DNA of 64,000 nt from Pseudanabaena mucicola FACHB-723 (lineage in GTDB: Bacteria; Cyanobacteriota; Cyanobacteriia; Pseudanabaenales; Pseudanabaenaceae), in assembly GCF_014696385.1 (NCBI RefSeq), contig NZ_JACJQB010000001.1:124001-188000 (forward strand). Reading direction: 5' to 3'. The notes beneath the pieces were generated by a model. That model saw nothing but the letters and a program-made list of their open reading frames with translations, searched no databases and had not been told where the DNA came from. Made by a program: the position numbers and the translations under genes. Positions 8,741-17,303 of this stretch are shown piece after piece (position 1 is the stretch's first letter; each line of letters opens with the position of its first letter).

Positions 8741-9190
8741 ATGCTGCACAAACACCATCAACAATATCAAGAGAAGATCATTACCCTTTGGGTTGTATTT
8801 CTGCTAGGTTTACTCTTCCATACTCAACTAGGATTAATGCCCCTATTTCACGGGCTAAATATCATTACATCCCAGTCTCACAATATGGCAGAGATTGCTC
8901 CCATTATGTGGTTGATGCTAAGCTTCTTCGTACTGCCAATGGTGGCAATTATCGGTACTGTTTTTACTAATTCTAGGAGCTATCGCGTCATCCATTTTAG
9001 TTTTACAGTGCTTTATACCATGCTAAATCTTTCCCATCTGATCGCGGATATCATGGTGCAAACCGATTTATATCAAATCGCACTCATGGCAATTCTCTTC
9101 GCGATTGGGCTGCTGATTAATCTAGTTTCTTGGCAGTGGATGCGCGATCGCTCCCACAGATCCACTCATCAACATCTACAGCATTCTTGA
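8741..9190 (+). CDS. Small four-helix membrane protein
   Basis: Unrecognised 149-residue protein with four predicted hydrophobic helices (about 15-35, 50-75, 85-105 and 112-132) and a His-rich C-terminal tail (HRSTHQHLQHS) that could bind metal. A strong AGGAGG-like site precedes the ATG. It follows pflA by 44 bp on the same strand, so co-transcription is likely. No function can be given. Confidence 0.65.
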   Translation: MLHKHHQQYQEKIITLWVVFLLGLLFHTQLGLMPLFHGLNIITSQSHNMAEIAPIMWLMLSFFVLPMVAIIGTVFTNSRSYRVIHFSFTVLYTMLNLSHLIADIMVQTDLYQIALMAILFAIGLLINLVSWQWMRDRSHRSTHQHLQHS

Positions 9191-9240
9191 CAATCTATTT
9201 GCTGGTAAATACAATGTAATTACTAACCACAATCCACATT

Positions 9241-9501
9241 ATGAGTACAGCTATTAGAACTCGAATTGTCAAAATTGGAAATTCTCAAGGTGTACGTATT
9301 CCTAAATTGCTCCTAGAGCAAAGTGGTATTCATACAGAAGTCGAGATCGAAGTTGAGGGAGATCATCTAACTATTCGCCAAGTCAGACATCCCCGCGCAG
9401 GATGGGATCAAGCCTTTGCCCAGATGTCTCAAAACCATGATGATGTGCTTTTAGATGAAATTAGTACAACTGAATGGGATCAAGCTGAATGGGAGTGGTA
9501 A
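9241..9501 (+). CDS. mazE: MazE-type antitoxin (AbrB fold)
   Basis: An 86-residue DNA-binding antitoxin. The N-terminal swapped-hairpin AbrB/MazE domain is clear (TRIVKIGNSQGVRIPKLLLE, then EVEIEVEGDHLTIR). The acidic, Trp-rich C-terminus (DEISTTEWDQAEWEW) is the usual toxin-wrapping tail. It overlaps the toxin gene by 13 nt, the classical antitoxin-first arrangement with coupled translation, and probably represses its own operon. Confidence 0.88.
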   Translation: MSTAIRTRIVKIGNSQGVRIPKLLLEQSGIHTEVEIEVEGDHLTIRQVRHPRAGWDQAFAQMSQNHDDVLLDEISTTEWDQAEWEW

Positions 9502-9818
9502 TTAAAAGATTTGACGTTGCCTTGGTTAATCTTGATCCCACCATTGGTAGTGAAATTCAGAAGACACGCCCCTGTCTTATTATTTCCCCTGATGAAATGA
9601 ATCTGCATATTTCCACAGTCATAATTGCCCCCATGACAACAAAAGGGAAAGCATATCCTAGTCGGATCAATTGTCAGTTTCAAGGTAAAAATGGGCAAAT
9701 AGTTCTAGATCAGATCCGTACTATTGATAAAACTCGATTGGTCAAGAAATTGGGGCGAATTAATCAAGATGAACAAAGATTGGTGCTTGACACCTTAGCT
9801 AAAATGTTTGCTGAGTAG
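9489..9818 (+). CDS. mazF: MazF/PemK-type mRNA endoribonuclease toxin
   Basis: A 109-residue PemK/MazF-fold toxin. The N-terminal strand KRFDVALVNLDPTIGSE, then KTRPCLIISPDEMN and the STVIIAPMT strand are diagnostic, and the conserved QIRTIDK region follows. By family it cuts single-stranded RNA at short sequence motifs when not bound by MazE. Its ATG lies inside the antitoxin's last codons. The pair sits between pflA and adhE. Confidence 0.88.
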   Translation: MGVVIKRFDVALVNLDPTIGSEIQKTRPCLIISPDEMNLHISTVIIAPMTTKGKAYPSRINCQFQGKNGQIVLDQIRTIDKTRLVKKLGRINQDEQRLVLDTLAKMFAE

Positions 9819-9938
9819 GCTCTTTCTTAAAGATCTTTAATCATTTAAGCATTGTAAAGATTCTCCTCAATCCCCAATATAAAAGGGAAATAGGGGGGGC
9901 TTAGTAATTACAACAAGAAAATATCAAGGGAATTGAGA

Positions 9939-12536
9939 ATGAAAGTTACAAATAATGAAGAATTAGAACTCTTAATTCAACGAGTCAAAGCGGCTCAAGC
10001 CGTGTTTGCCAGTTTTACCCAAGAGCAAGTTGATCGCATTTTTAAACATGCCGCACTGGCAGCCAACGCAGCACGGATTCCCTTAGCCAAAGCTGCTGTC
10101 AAAGAATCGGGGATGGGCGTAATCGAAGACAAAGCGATTAAAAATCACTTTGCTTCAGAAATGATTTATAACAAATATAAAAATGATAAGACTTGCGGTG
10201 TAATTGAATCAGACAAGCATTTTGGCTATGAGCGCATCGCCGAACCCGTGGGCATCTTAGCGGGGATCGTTCCCGTCACCAATCCCACTTCCACAACTAT
10301 TTTTAAGGCTCTGATTTCCCTGAAAACCCGCAACGGCATCATTTTTTCACCCCATCCCCGCTCTAAACAATGTACAATTACTGCCGCCAAAATTGTGCTG
10401 GAAGCTGCCGTTGCCGCAGGTGCGCCTCCCGACATTATTGGCTGGATTGATGAACCAACTGTGCCACTATCCCAAGCTTTGATGCAGAACCCAAACATCA
10501 AACTAATTCTGGCGACAGGGGGGCCGGGGATGGTTAAAGCTGCCTATTCTTCGGGAAATCCTTCCCTTGGGGTGGGTGCTGGCAACACTCCCGCGATCAT
10601 CGATGAAACCGCCCATATCCAAATGGCAGTTAGTTCAATTATTCTCAGTAAAACCTTTGATAACGGCACAATTTGCGCCTCTGAACAGTCTGTGGTCGTT
10701 GTCGAGGCGGTATATGCAGCCGTTAGAGAAGAATTTATTAAACGGGGTGCTTATTTTCTCAACGAAGAAGAACGTGATCAAATTCGCAAAGTAATTTTGA
10801 CCGATGGGCGCTTGAATGCCGAAATTGTTGGGCAATCGGTGATCAAAATTGCGGAAGTTGCAGGATTCTCGATTCCAGACAATACGAGGGTTTTGATTGG
10901 TGAAGTCACGGCGATCGACAAAGACGAACCCTTTGCCTATGAGAAATTATCGCCAATTCTAGCTATGTATCGCACCAAGGATTTTTATGAGGCAGTTACC
11001 AAAGCCGAAGAACTGATTCTCTTTGGTGGTCATGGGCATACATCGGTACTATATACAGCCCCTAACAATCAAAAGCACATTCGCTATTTTGAATCTAAAG
11101 TAGAAACTTCGCGAGTGTTAATTAATACGCCATCGTCACAGGGTGCGATCGGTGATCTTTATAACTTCCGCCTTGATCCATCACTGACCCTTGGTTGTGG
11201 CTCTTGGGGTGGTAATTCTATTTCCGCCAACGTTACACCACATCATTTACTCAATGTCAAAACCGCCGCCGAACGTCGGGAGAATATGCTGTGGTTTCGG
11301 ATTCCACCAAAGATTTATTTTAAATCTGGCTGTTTGCCTGTGGCACTGCGGGATCTCGTAGGCAAAAAACGCGCTTTGATTGTCACCGATCGTCCATTAT
11401 TTGAACTGGGCTTAACGAAGGAAGTCACCGATAGTCTGGAAGAAATTGGACTAGCTCACTATACTTTTTATGATGTCGAACCCGATCCCTCCCTCGCCAC
11501 AGTGCGTAAGGGATTAAACATCTGCAATAGCTTCCAGCCCGATGTGATTATTGCCTTTGGTGGGGGATCGCCGATGGATGCTGCCAAAATCATGTGGTTA
11601 ATGTACGAACATCCCGAAATTGAGTTTGAAGGTTTGGCAATGCGATTCATGGATATTCGCAAACGGGTTTATGAGTTGCCACCTTTGGGCGCAAAAGCAA
11701 TGCTAGTTGCTGTCCCTACGACATCGGGAACAGGATCAGAGGTAACACCTTTTGCCGTAGTCACCGATGAGAAAACGGGAATCAAGTATCCTCTTGCTGA
11801 TTATGCCTTGACTCCGAATATGGCAATTGTTGATCCTGAGCTAACGCTGAACATGCCTAAGCGTCTGACCGCTTACGGTGGTATTGATGCGCTCACCCAT
11901 GCGATCGAATCCTACGTGTCCGTGTTGGCTTCCGAATATACAAATGGATTGGCACTGGAGGCAATTCGTTTGTTGTTCAAATATTTACCCAGTGCTTACA
12001 AAAATGGAGCGAATGATCCCAAAGCAAGGGAAAAAGTCCATTATGCCGCCACAATTGCAGGTTTAGCCTTTGCCAATGCCTTCTTGGGGGTCTGCCACTC
12101 GATCGCCCACCAGTTGGGTGGTACTTGTCACATTGCCCATGGTTTAGCCAATGCACTGATGATTAGTCATGTGATTCGTTATAACGCCACCGATGTTCCC
12201 TTCAAGCAAGCTATCTTCTCGCAGAATAAGTACCCCAATAGCAAATGGCGCTATGCCAGAATTGCGGATTATCTAAATTTGGGTGGTACAAATGAAGATG
12301 AGAAAATCGAAAGATTGATTGCCGCAGTGGAAGATCTCAAGCGTCAGGTCGATATTCCTGCCACGATCAAGGATGCCCTTGCTGAACAAGGTCTGGGCGA
12401 GGAGTTCTTCATGGCGCATGTGGAAGATATGGCGGATCAAGCCTTTGATGATCAATGTACGGGTGCAAATCCTCGCTATCCTTTGATTGCAGATTTGAAG
12501 CAGTTAATGGTTCAGGCTTATCACAGCCAAGCCTAA
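9939..12536 (+). CDS. adhE: Bifunctional acetaldehyde-CoA/alcohol dehydrogenase
   Basis: AdhE of 865 residues from this ATG; a TTG six bases upstream is open but the AAGGG site fits the ATG better. The N-terminal aldehyde dehydrogenase half has the catalytic Cys in FDNGTICASEQS (C246, matching the E. coli position). The C-terminal iron-dependent alcohol dehydrogenase half has the GGGSPMD nucleotide site and the metal-binding segments GGIDALTHAIE and CHSIAHQLGG. It converts acetyl-CoA to acetaldehyde and then ethanol, reoxidising two NADH, and AdhE typically forms filaments called spirosomes. In cyanobacteria this is a dark fermentation enzyme. A shared hairpin separates it from the convergent mntB. 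Confidence 0.96.
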   Translation: MKVTNNEELELLIQRVKAAQAVFASFTQEQVDRIFKHAALAANAARIPLAKAAVKESGMGVIEDKAIKNHFASEMIYNKYKNDKTCGVIESDKHFGYERIAEPVGILAGIVPVTNPTSTTIFKALISLKTRNGIIFSPHPRSKQCTITAAKIVLEAAVAAGAPPDIIGWIDEPTVPLSQALMQNPNIKLILATGGPGMVKAAYSSGNPSLGVGAGNTPAIIDETAHIQMAVSSIILSKTFDNGTICASEQSVVVVEAVYAAVREEFIKRGAYFLNEEERDQIRKVILTDGRLNAEIVGQSVIKIAEVAGFSIPDNTRVLIGEVTAIDKDEPFAYEKLSPILAMYRTKDFYEAVTKAEELILFGGHGHTSVLYTAPNNQKHIRYFESKVETSRVLINTPSSQGAIGDLYNFRLDPSLTLGCGSWGGNSISANVTPHHLLNVKTAAERRENMLWFRIPPKIYFKSGCLPVALRDLVGKKRALIVTDRPLFELGLTKEVTDSLEEIGLAHYTFYDVEPDPSLATVRKGLNICNSFQPDVIIAFGGGSPMDAAKIMWLMYEHPEIEFEGLAMRFMDIRKRVYELPPLGAKAMLVAVPTTSGTGSEVTPFAVVTDEKTGIKYPLADYALTPNMAIVDPELTLNMPKRLTAYGGIDALTHAIESYVSVLASEYTNGLALEAIRLLFKYLPSAYKNGANDPKAREKVHYAATIAGLAFANAFLGVCHSIAHQLGGTCHIAHGLANALMISHVIRYNATDVPFKQAIFSQNKYPNSKWRYARIADYLNLGGTNEDEKIERLIAAVEDLKRQVDIPATIKDALAEQGLGEEFFMAHVEDMADQAFDDQCTGANPRYPLIADLKQLMVQAYHSQA

Positions 12537-12544
12537 TATCAAAG

Positions 12545-12566
12545 ACAAGGGGCTGAAGCCCCTTGT
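12545..12566. terminator. Bidirectional hairpin terminator adhE/mntB
   Basis: Stem ACAAGGGGC...GCCCCTTGT with a 4-nt loop, flanked by A-rich and T-rich ends. It ends directly before the mntB stop codon, so it can serve both convergent genes. Confidence 0.7.
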
Positions 12567-13412
12567 TTAGCGATTTTTTTGCGATCGCAATAACAAGCCG
12601 TGCTTCGGTGCAAAAATCATTGCCGCTAGAAATAACAAGGTTTGCAGAACAACAATGCACCCACCCGTCGATCCATCGATGTGGTAACTGATATAAGTAC
12701 CAATCACACTCGAAAATACCCCTGAAGCCATGGCAATCAACATCATGTGGTCAAAGCGATCGCTCAACAAATAGGCGGTTGCCCCTGGGGTAATCAACAT
12801 AGCCACCACCAGAATAATACCGACGGTTTGCAATCCTGCTACAGCAGTGAGGGATAACAAGGACAGCAAAATGTAATAGAGAAAGGTGGTATTTAAACCA
12901 ATCGAACGGGCATGGGTGGCATCGAAACAAAACAGAATCAAATCTTTGCGTAAAATCGCCAATATAACTAGGGTAATTACACTAATAATTACCGTCTGTA
13001 CAATATCATTGTCGGCAATTCCTAAGACATTTCCAAACAGAATGTGATTGAGATCAACGGTACTTTTAATTTTAGAGACGAGGACGACACCAAAGGCAAA
13101 TAGCCCTGTGAATACCAAACCGATTACGGTATCTTCCTTAATCCGTGTATTGGACTTAATAAAACCGATCGCAATTACAGAACCAACCCCAAATACAAAC
13201 GCACCAATGGCAAAGGGAATATTCAGTACATAGGCAAGTACGACCCCTGGTAAGACCGCATGGGACACCGCATCTCCCATCAATGCCCAACCCTTTAAGA
13301 TCATAAAACAGGATAGTGCGGAACAGACCAACCCCACTAAAGCACTGATCCAGATTGCCTTCACCATAAAACTATATTGCAAAGGTGCGGTAAACCAATT
13401 GACTAGATCCAT
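12567..13412 (-). CDS. mntB: Manganese ABC transporter permease
   Basis: Integral membrane permease of 281 residues from the ZnuB/MntB family, with about eight hydrophobic helices. MGDAVSHAVLPGVVLAY near residue 50 and the TVGIILVVAMLITPGATAYLL segment are typical. It follows the ATPase gene by six bases on the same strand. Manganese is preferred over zinc because of the ligands in the adjacent binding protein. Confidence 0.9.
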   Translation of the reverse strand: MDLVNWFTAPLQYSFMVKAIWISALVGLVCSALSCFMILKGWALMGDAVSHAVLPGVVLAYVLNIPFAIGAFVFGVGSVIAIGFIKSNTRIKEDTVIGLVFTGLFAFGVVLVSKIKSTVDLNHILFGNVLGIADNDIVQTVIISVITLVILAILRKDLILFCFDATHARSIGLNTTFLYYILLSLLSLTAVAGLQTVGIILVVAMLITPGATAYLLSDRFDHMMLIAMASGVFSSVIGTYISYHIDGSTGGCIVVLQTLLFLAAMIFAPKHGLLLRSQKNR

Positions 13413-13418
13413 ATGCTT

Positions 13419-14243
13419 CTATTCCTGTGATGCTTGTTCCGAAGGATGCTCTAAATGACTGTGGACGAGACAACTTTTAGCGTGGGATAAATCCACAACC
13501 GAACCCCCAAAGGTACGCGAAAGATTCTCTTCGGTAAACACTTCTGAGGTTTCACCATAGGCGAGAATCGTGCGATTAATTAGTACCACCTGATCGCAAA
13601 ATGTGGTGATGGAATCGAGGTCATGGGTAGAGATTAAAATCGTGTAGCCCGCTTGACGGAGTTCCATTAATAGATGAATCATCATCTTTTCGGTCTTAAC
13701 ATCGACTCCTGCAAATGGCTCATCTAGCAGCAAAACCTTGCCATGTTGTGCCAAGGCACGGGCAAAAAATGCTCTCTTTTTTTGCCCTCCCGATAGCTCA
13801 CCAATTTGCCGATCGCGAAGTTCCCACATTTCCACCCGCTCTAGACTTTCGCGCACAGCTCGACGATCTTGCGATCGCGGCATTCTCAAAATATTCATAT
13901 AGCCATAGCGCCCCATCATTACCACATCATAGACGCTGACAGGAAAGTTCCAATCTACTTCCTCGTTTTGCGGCACATAGGCAACAAGGCTACGTTTTTG
14001 AACTTGGCGAACGGGCAGACCATGAATTAAGACCCTGCCGCTCATAGGTTTGACAAAGCCCATCACCGCTTTAAACAAGGTCGATTTACCCGCGCCATTC
14101 ATGCCCACTAGACCACAGATTGTGCCTGCATTAAGTTGCAATGAAGCGCTATGTAGAGCCACTTTGCCATGGTAACTAACAGTTACATTTTCTACATCAA
14201 TGCTCGGTGTTGTTGAGGATAGATTGATATTTGGGTTAGGCAT
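13419..14243 (-). CDS. mntA: Manganese ABC transporter ATPase
   Basis: ABC ATPase of 274 residues with Walker A GMNGAGKST (47-55), signature LSGGQKKRAF, Walker B LLLDEPFAGVD and a switch His in STHDLDS. The start is placed at the ATG preceded by AAGGTAAATA, one base after the mntC stop. A TTG 24 bases upstream would overlap mntC but has no better ribosome site. It energises import through MntB. Confidence 0.92.
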   Translation of the reverse strand: MPNPNINLSSTTPSIDVENVTVSYHGKVALHSASLQLNAGTICGLVGMNGAGKSTLFKAVMGFVKPMSGRVLIHGLPVRQVQKRSLVAYVPQNEEVDWNFPVSVYDVVMMGRYGYMNILRMPRSQDRRAVRESLERVEMWELRDRQIGELSGGQKKRAFFARALAQHGKVLLLDEPFAGVDVKTEKMMIHLLMELRQAGYTILISTHDLDSITTFCDQVVLINRTILAYGETSEVFTEENLSRTFGGSVVDLSHAKSCLVHSHLEHPSEQASQE

Positions 14244-14244
14244 A

Positions 14245-15231
14245 TTATTTACCTTGGAGTCCTGCAATCAGAGTATTAACGTTGTATTCCAATAATTTGA
14301 GATAGGTGGGGGTTACGCCATCGGGAGGAGAAAGGGAATCCACGTAAAATACACCGCCATACTTTGCCCCTGTTTCCTTGGCTACCTGTAACTGCGATTG
14401 ATTATTAACGGTACTTTCACAAAAAACGACAGGGATTTGCTTAGTTCTCACGGTGTCAATCACTCGTTGCACTTGCCGAGGCGTACCTGATGAATCAGAA
14501 TTCACTGACCAAATATAGACTTCTGTTAATCCATAGTCCCTTGCTAGATAGGGAAATGCACCCTCACAACTGACGATATAGCGCTTATTTTCAGGAATCA
14601 CTGCGATCGCAGTTTTTAATTTATTGTCAATTTCCTGAATTTGCTGACTATAGGCTTTTGCATTAGCGGCATAGGTGTCAGCATTAGCGGGATCAATTTT
14701 AGTTAAGGCTCTACGAATGTTTTCTACGTAAATCAGAGCATTGCGAGGTGACATCCATGCATGGGGATTGGGTTTGCCCTGATAGGCATCTTCAGTAATA
14801 TCAATTGCCTGAATACCCTCGCTCAAGGTGACTCGCTCGACCTTAGGTAAACTGTTGTAAAAGCGATCTGCCCAGCGTTCTAACCCCAAACCATTATCTA
14901 AAATTAAATCTGCTGCTTGCCCCCTCTGAAGGTCACTGGGTGTGGGTTCATAGCCATGAATTTCTGAGCCGAACTTAGTAATTGACTCAACAATGGCTTT
15001 GTCTCCTGCCACGTTTTGTGCCATATCTGCAAGGACAGTAAACGTGGTCAAAATTACCTTGCGATTTTGAGGATCTTTGCGAAGAGTGGAATTTTGAGTA
15101 GAATTTTGCTCGTTTGTCGAGGATGGAGAATTGCAACCACTCAGCCCAATCACCACTAGCAAGCTCAGCATGACGGTGGCAGAGCTTTTAATTAGGGTAA
15201 AACTTTGACGGGGAAACAGTTGACGGCGCAT
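14245..15231 (-). CDS. mntC: Manganese-binding lipoprotein of ABC transporter
   Basis: Cluster A-I solute receptor of 328 residues. The signal peptide ends in the lipobox LSGC (Cys33), so it is a lipoprotein. Predicted Mn(II) ligands are H92 (EIHGYEP), H157 (NPHAWMS), E223 (SCEGAF) and D298 (YVDSLS), the His-His-Glu-Asp set of Synechocystis MntC at nearly the same spacing. Zinc receptors usually have a third His. Cys222 and Cys271 correspond to the known MntC disulfide pair. First gene of mntC-mntA-mntB. Manganese supply serves photosystem II. No regulator site could be identified upstream. Confidence 0.93.
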   Translation of the reverse strand: MRRQLFPRQSFTLIKSSATVMLSLLVVIGLSGCNSPSSTNEQNSTQNSTLRKDPQNRKVILTTFTVLADMAQNVAGDKAIVESITKFGSEIHGYEPTPSDLQRGQAADLILDNGLGLERWADRFYNSLPKVERVTLSEGIQAIDITEDAYQGKPNPHAWMSPRNALIYVENIRRALTKIDPANADTYAANAKAYSQQIQEIDNKLKTAIAVIPENKRYIVSCEGAFPYLARDYGLTEVYIWSVNSDSSGTPRQVQRVIDTVRTKQIPVVFCESTVNNQSQLQVAKETGAKYGGVFYVDSLSPPDGVTPTYLKLLEYNVNTLIAGLQGK

Positions 15232-15369
15232 GATTACTTTTCATAATCGTTTCATTTTTTAAAATATAACACAAAATTTCCCACGGCAATTTCAACTAGC
15301 CTTCTGGGTTTTGATATCTAAGCAAAACTTGATTTGCTACATAGTGAATCCCCCTAAGAGTTAGGTGAG

Positions 15370-15466
15370 ACCCTCATCCCCCAGCCCCTTCTCCCTAGGG
15401 AGAAGGGGAGAAAAGCCAATATTTCTTGTTCCCTCTCCTACGGGAGAGTGGCTAGGGGTGAGGGCT
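15370..15466. repeat. Dispersed CCCTCA...TGAGGG repeat with two inner hairpins
   Basis: Outer ends CCCTCATCCCCCAGCC and GGCTAGGGGTGAGGG are near inverted repeats, enclosing CCTTCTCCCTAGGGAGAAGG and CCCTCTCCTACGGGAGAG. The same element type sits inside priA at 44072. It is intergenic here and might end the fusion gene's transcript. Confidence 0.75.
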
Positions 15467-15490
15467 GTAGAAACTTCTACATAACATCAG

Positions 15491-16672
15491 TTAGTTATTA
15501 GTCACAATGCGATCATCAAATACAAAACAGTCACCTTGCCACAGACTCTCATCTTGGGGAACTTCTGCCAAATACTTGAGAATCCCACCCTTGAGGTGAT
15601 AAACCTCCTGAAACCCTTGTGCCAACATATAGGCACTGGCTTTTTCGCAACGGATGCCACCTGTACAGAACATGGCAATCTTTTGAGATTTTTTCTCAAG
15701 CAATTGATCCTGCACATACTGCGGAAACTCATGGAAGAAATCTAAATTGGGATTAATTGCACCTTGAAAAGTCCCAAACTCCACTTCATAGATATTGCGC
15801 GTATCGATCACAACTACTTCAGGATCAGCCATCAACGCATTCCAATCCCTAGGTTCTACATAAGTACCAACCTCCCGACTAGGATCAATACCATCGACAC
15901 CAAACTTAACTAATTCTTTTTTTAAACGTACCCGCAATTTTTGGTAGGGCATTACGTTGCTATAGCTTTCCTTATGTTCTAAACCTTGCAAGCGTGGATC
16001 AGACCGCAAATAATTTAACAACGCATCAATGCCCTCCCGACTACCTGCAATCGTAGAGTTAATCCCTTCCTGCGCTAACAGAATTACACCTTTTAACTCA
16101 TTGCGATCGCAAAAATCTTTAATGATGGGACGCATCAATTGATAGTCTTCTAAATTCGTAAAATGATAGAAAGTTGCAACCACAAACGGTTCAGACTTGA
16201 CTAAATATTTTGTCAGGGATTTTTCCATGGCAAAGTTGGTTAATTTTTCGCCTCGACAAAATACCTGCTGCTCTTTAACAACCGCAAACCCTCTACTTTT
16301 AAAAAAGGCTCTAGCAGTAATACTTGCCTCAACCGATAGCCATGCGATTCCTAACTCTAAAGCCTTTGCTTCCAGTGCTCGATATAGCCTTGTGCCAACC
16401 CCACAACGTTGATAATTTTTGTGACAAAAGAAGCAATCAATATGACCATTCGCTTCTAATTGAGCAAAGCCAACAATTTCTGTTCCTTCTTCGGCAACGT
16501 AAGTATATTTACTATGGCAATCCTCTTCCCAGTCACAAAAGTGGATGTCATCGGGAGCCCATGCTTGGATTTGCTCAGGCGAATAATCACGGATATTCAC
16601 TTCATGAATTGTGTCATGAAATAATTTGGCAATCTGATCGCGATCTTGTTTTTGGAACAATCTAATGAGCAT
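15491..16672 (-). CDS. GNAT acetyltransferase fused to tRNA uridine hydroxylase TrhO
   Basis: One uninterrupted 393-residue frame with two enzymes. Residues 1-155 are a GNAT N-acetyltransferase with the acetyl-CoA loop QRCGVGTRLY (88-97). Residues about 160-393 are a full TrhO (YceA/UPF0176) protein beginning FVVATFYHFT, with a C-terminal rhodanese domain whose catalytic Cys336 lies in MFCTGGIRCEK. TrhO makes 5-hydroxyuridine at tRNA position 34. TrhO normally starts where the second domain starts here, so the acetyltransferase is an added module. Its substrate is unknown. Confidence 0.88.
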   Translation of the reverse strand: MLIRLFQKQDRDQIAKLFHDTIHEVNIRDYSPEQIQAWAPDDIHFCDWEEDCHSKYTYVAEEGTEIVGFAQLEANGHIDCFFCHKNYQRCGVGTRLYRALEAKALELGIAWLSVEASITARAFFKSRGFAVVKEQQVFCRGEKLTNFAMEKSLTKYLVKSEPFVVATFYHFTNLEDYQLMRPIIKDFCDRNELKGVILLAQEGINSTIAGSREGIDALLNYLRSDPRLQGLEHKESYSNVMPYQKLRVRLKKELVKFGVDGIDPSREVGTYVEPRDWNALMADPEVVVIDTRNIYEVEFGTFQGAINPNLDFFHEFPQYVQDQLLEKKSQKIAMFCTGGIRCEKASAYMLAQGFQEVYHLKGGILKYLAEVPQDESLWQGDCFVFDDRIVTNN

Positions 16673-16754
16673 GGTCTTCCATCAAAATAAAACTAAGAAA
16701 AATTGAAGCTAAGCGACAATTTCTCAAATTGTAAAACCCTAAGGTCAATAAATT

Positions 16755-17279
16755 ATGTACAGGCAGTTTAGAAGTGTAGCAGCGGTATTTGCGCTCGCAA
16801 TAGTTGCGAGCAGCTCAATTACCGTCGGACAAATGTCTAGCCAAGCGCTGGCAGAGCCTCTAATTCTCAAAGTTTATCCCACTAATGATAGTCCTGCTGC
16901 CGCAGTCTGCCCTGAGACAGTGACCATCAACTCGCAGTCACGCCCCTATCGCGAGGGTGGCTATACCATTGATGGCAATGCCAAATTAAGTTGGCTAGCG
17001 GGTAAGTTTCAAATTGCGGCAACCGATGATTTTAGTGTGACTTGGAGTGCCAAACTCAATCGCAAGTATGCTAGCTGCAAAGCCACCGCAGGCATTTCCA
17101 AAGCCTATGGTGAAGACTTTACAGGGCATTCTTACCTAAGGATGCGCTTTGTGGGTGGGCAAGTCTTCTTAATTTTAGACACGACAGCGATGTATGATGC
17201 CAATGATCAAACAACTGTCATCCTCAACCAAGAAGTGCGAAATGGGAATCCATACTGGTCATGGGGAGGAACAGATTAG
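16755..17279 (+). CDS. Exported hypothetical protein
   Basis: Protein of 174 residues with a signal peptide (about 1-34, ending SQALA). The mature part has two Cys (VCPET and ASCKA) that could pair, and many short beta-like strands (FSVTWSAKL, RMRFVGGQVFLIL). Not recognised. It ends 24 bp before rlmD on the same strand. Confidence 0.6.
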   Translation: MYRQFRSVAAVFALAIVASSSITVGQMSSQALAEPLILKVYPTNDSPAAAVCPETVTINSQSRPYREGGYTIDGNAKLSWLAGKFQIAATDDFSVTWSAKLNRKYASCKATAGISKAYGEDFTGHSYLRMRFVGGQVFLILDTTAMYDANDQTTVILNQEVRNGNPYWSWGGTD

Positions 17280-17303
17280 TTTTCACCAAGAATTTAGGAA
17301 ATC

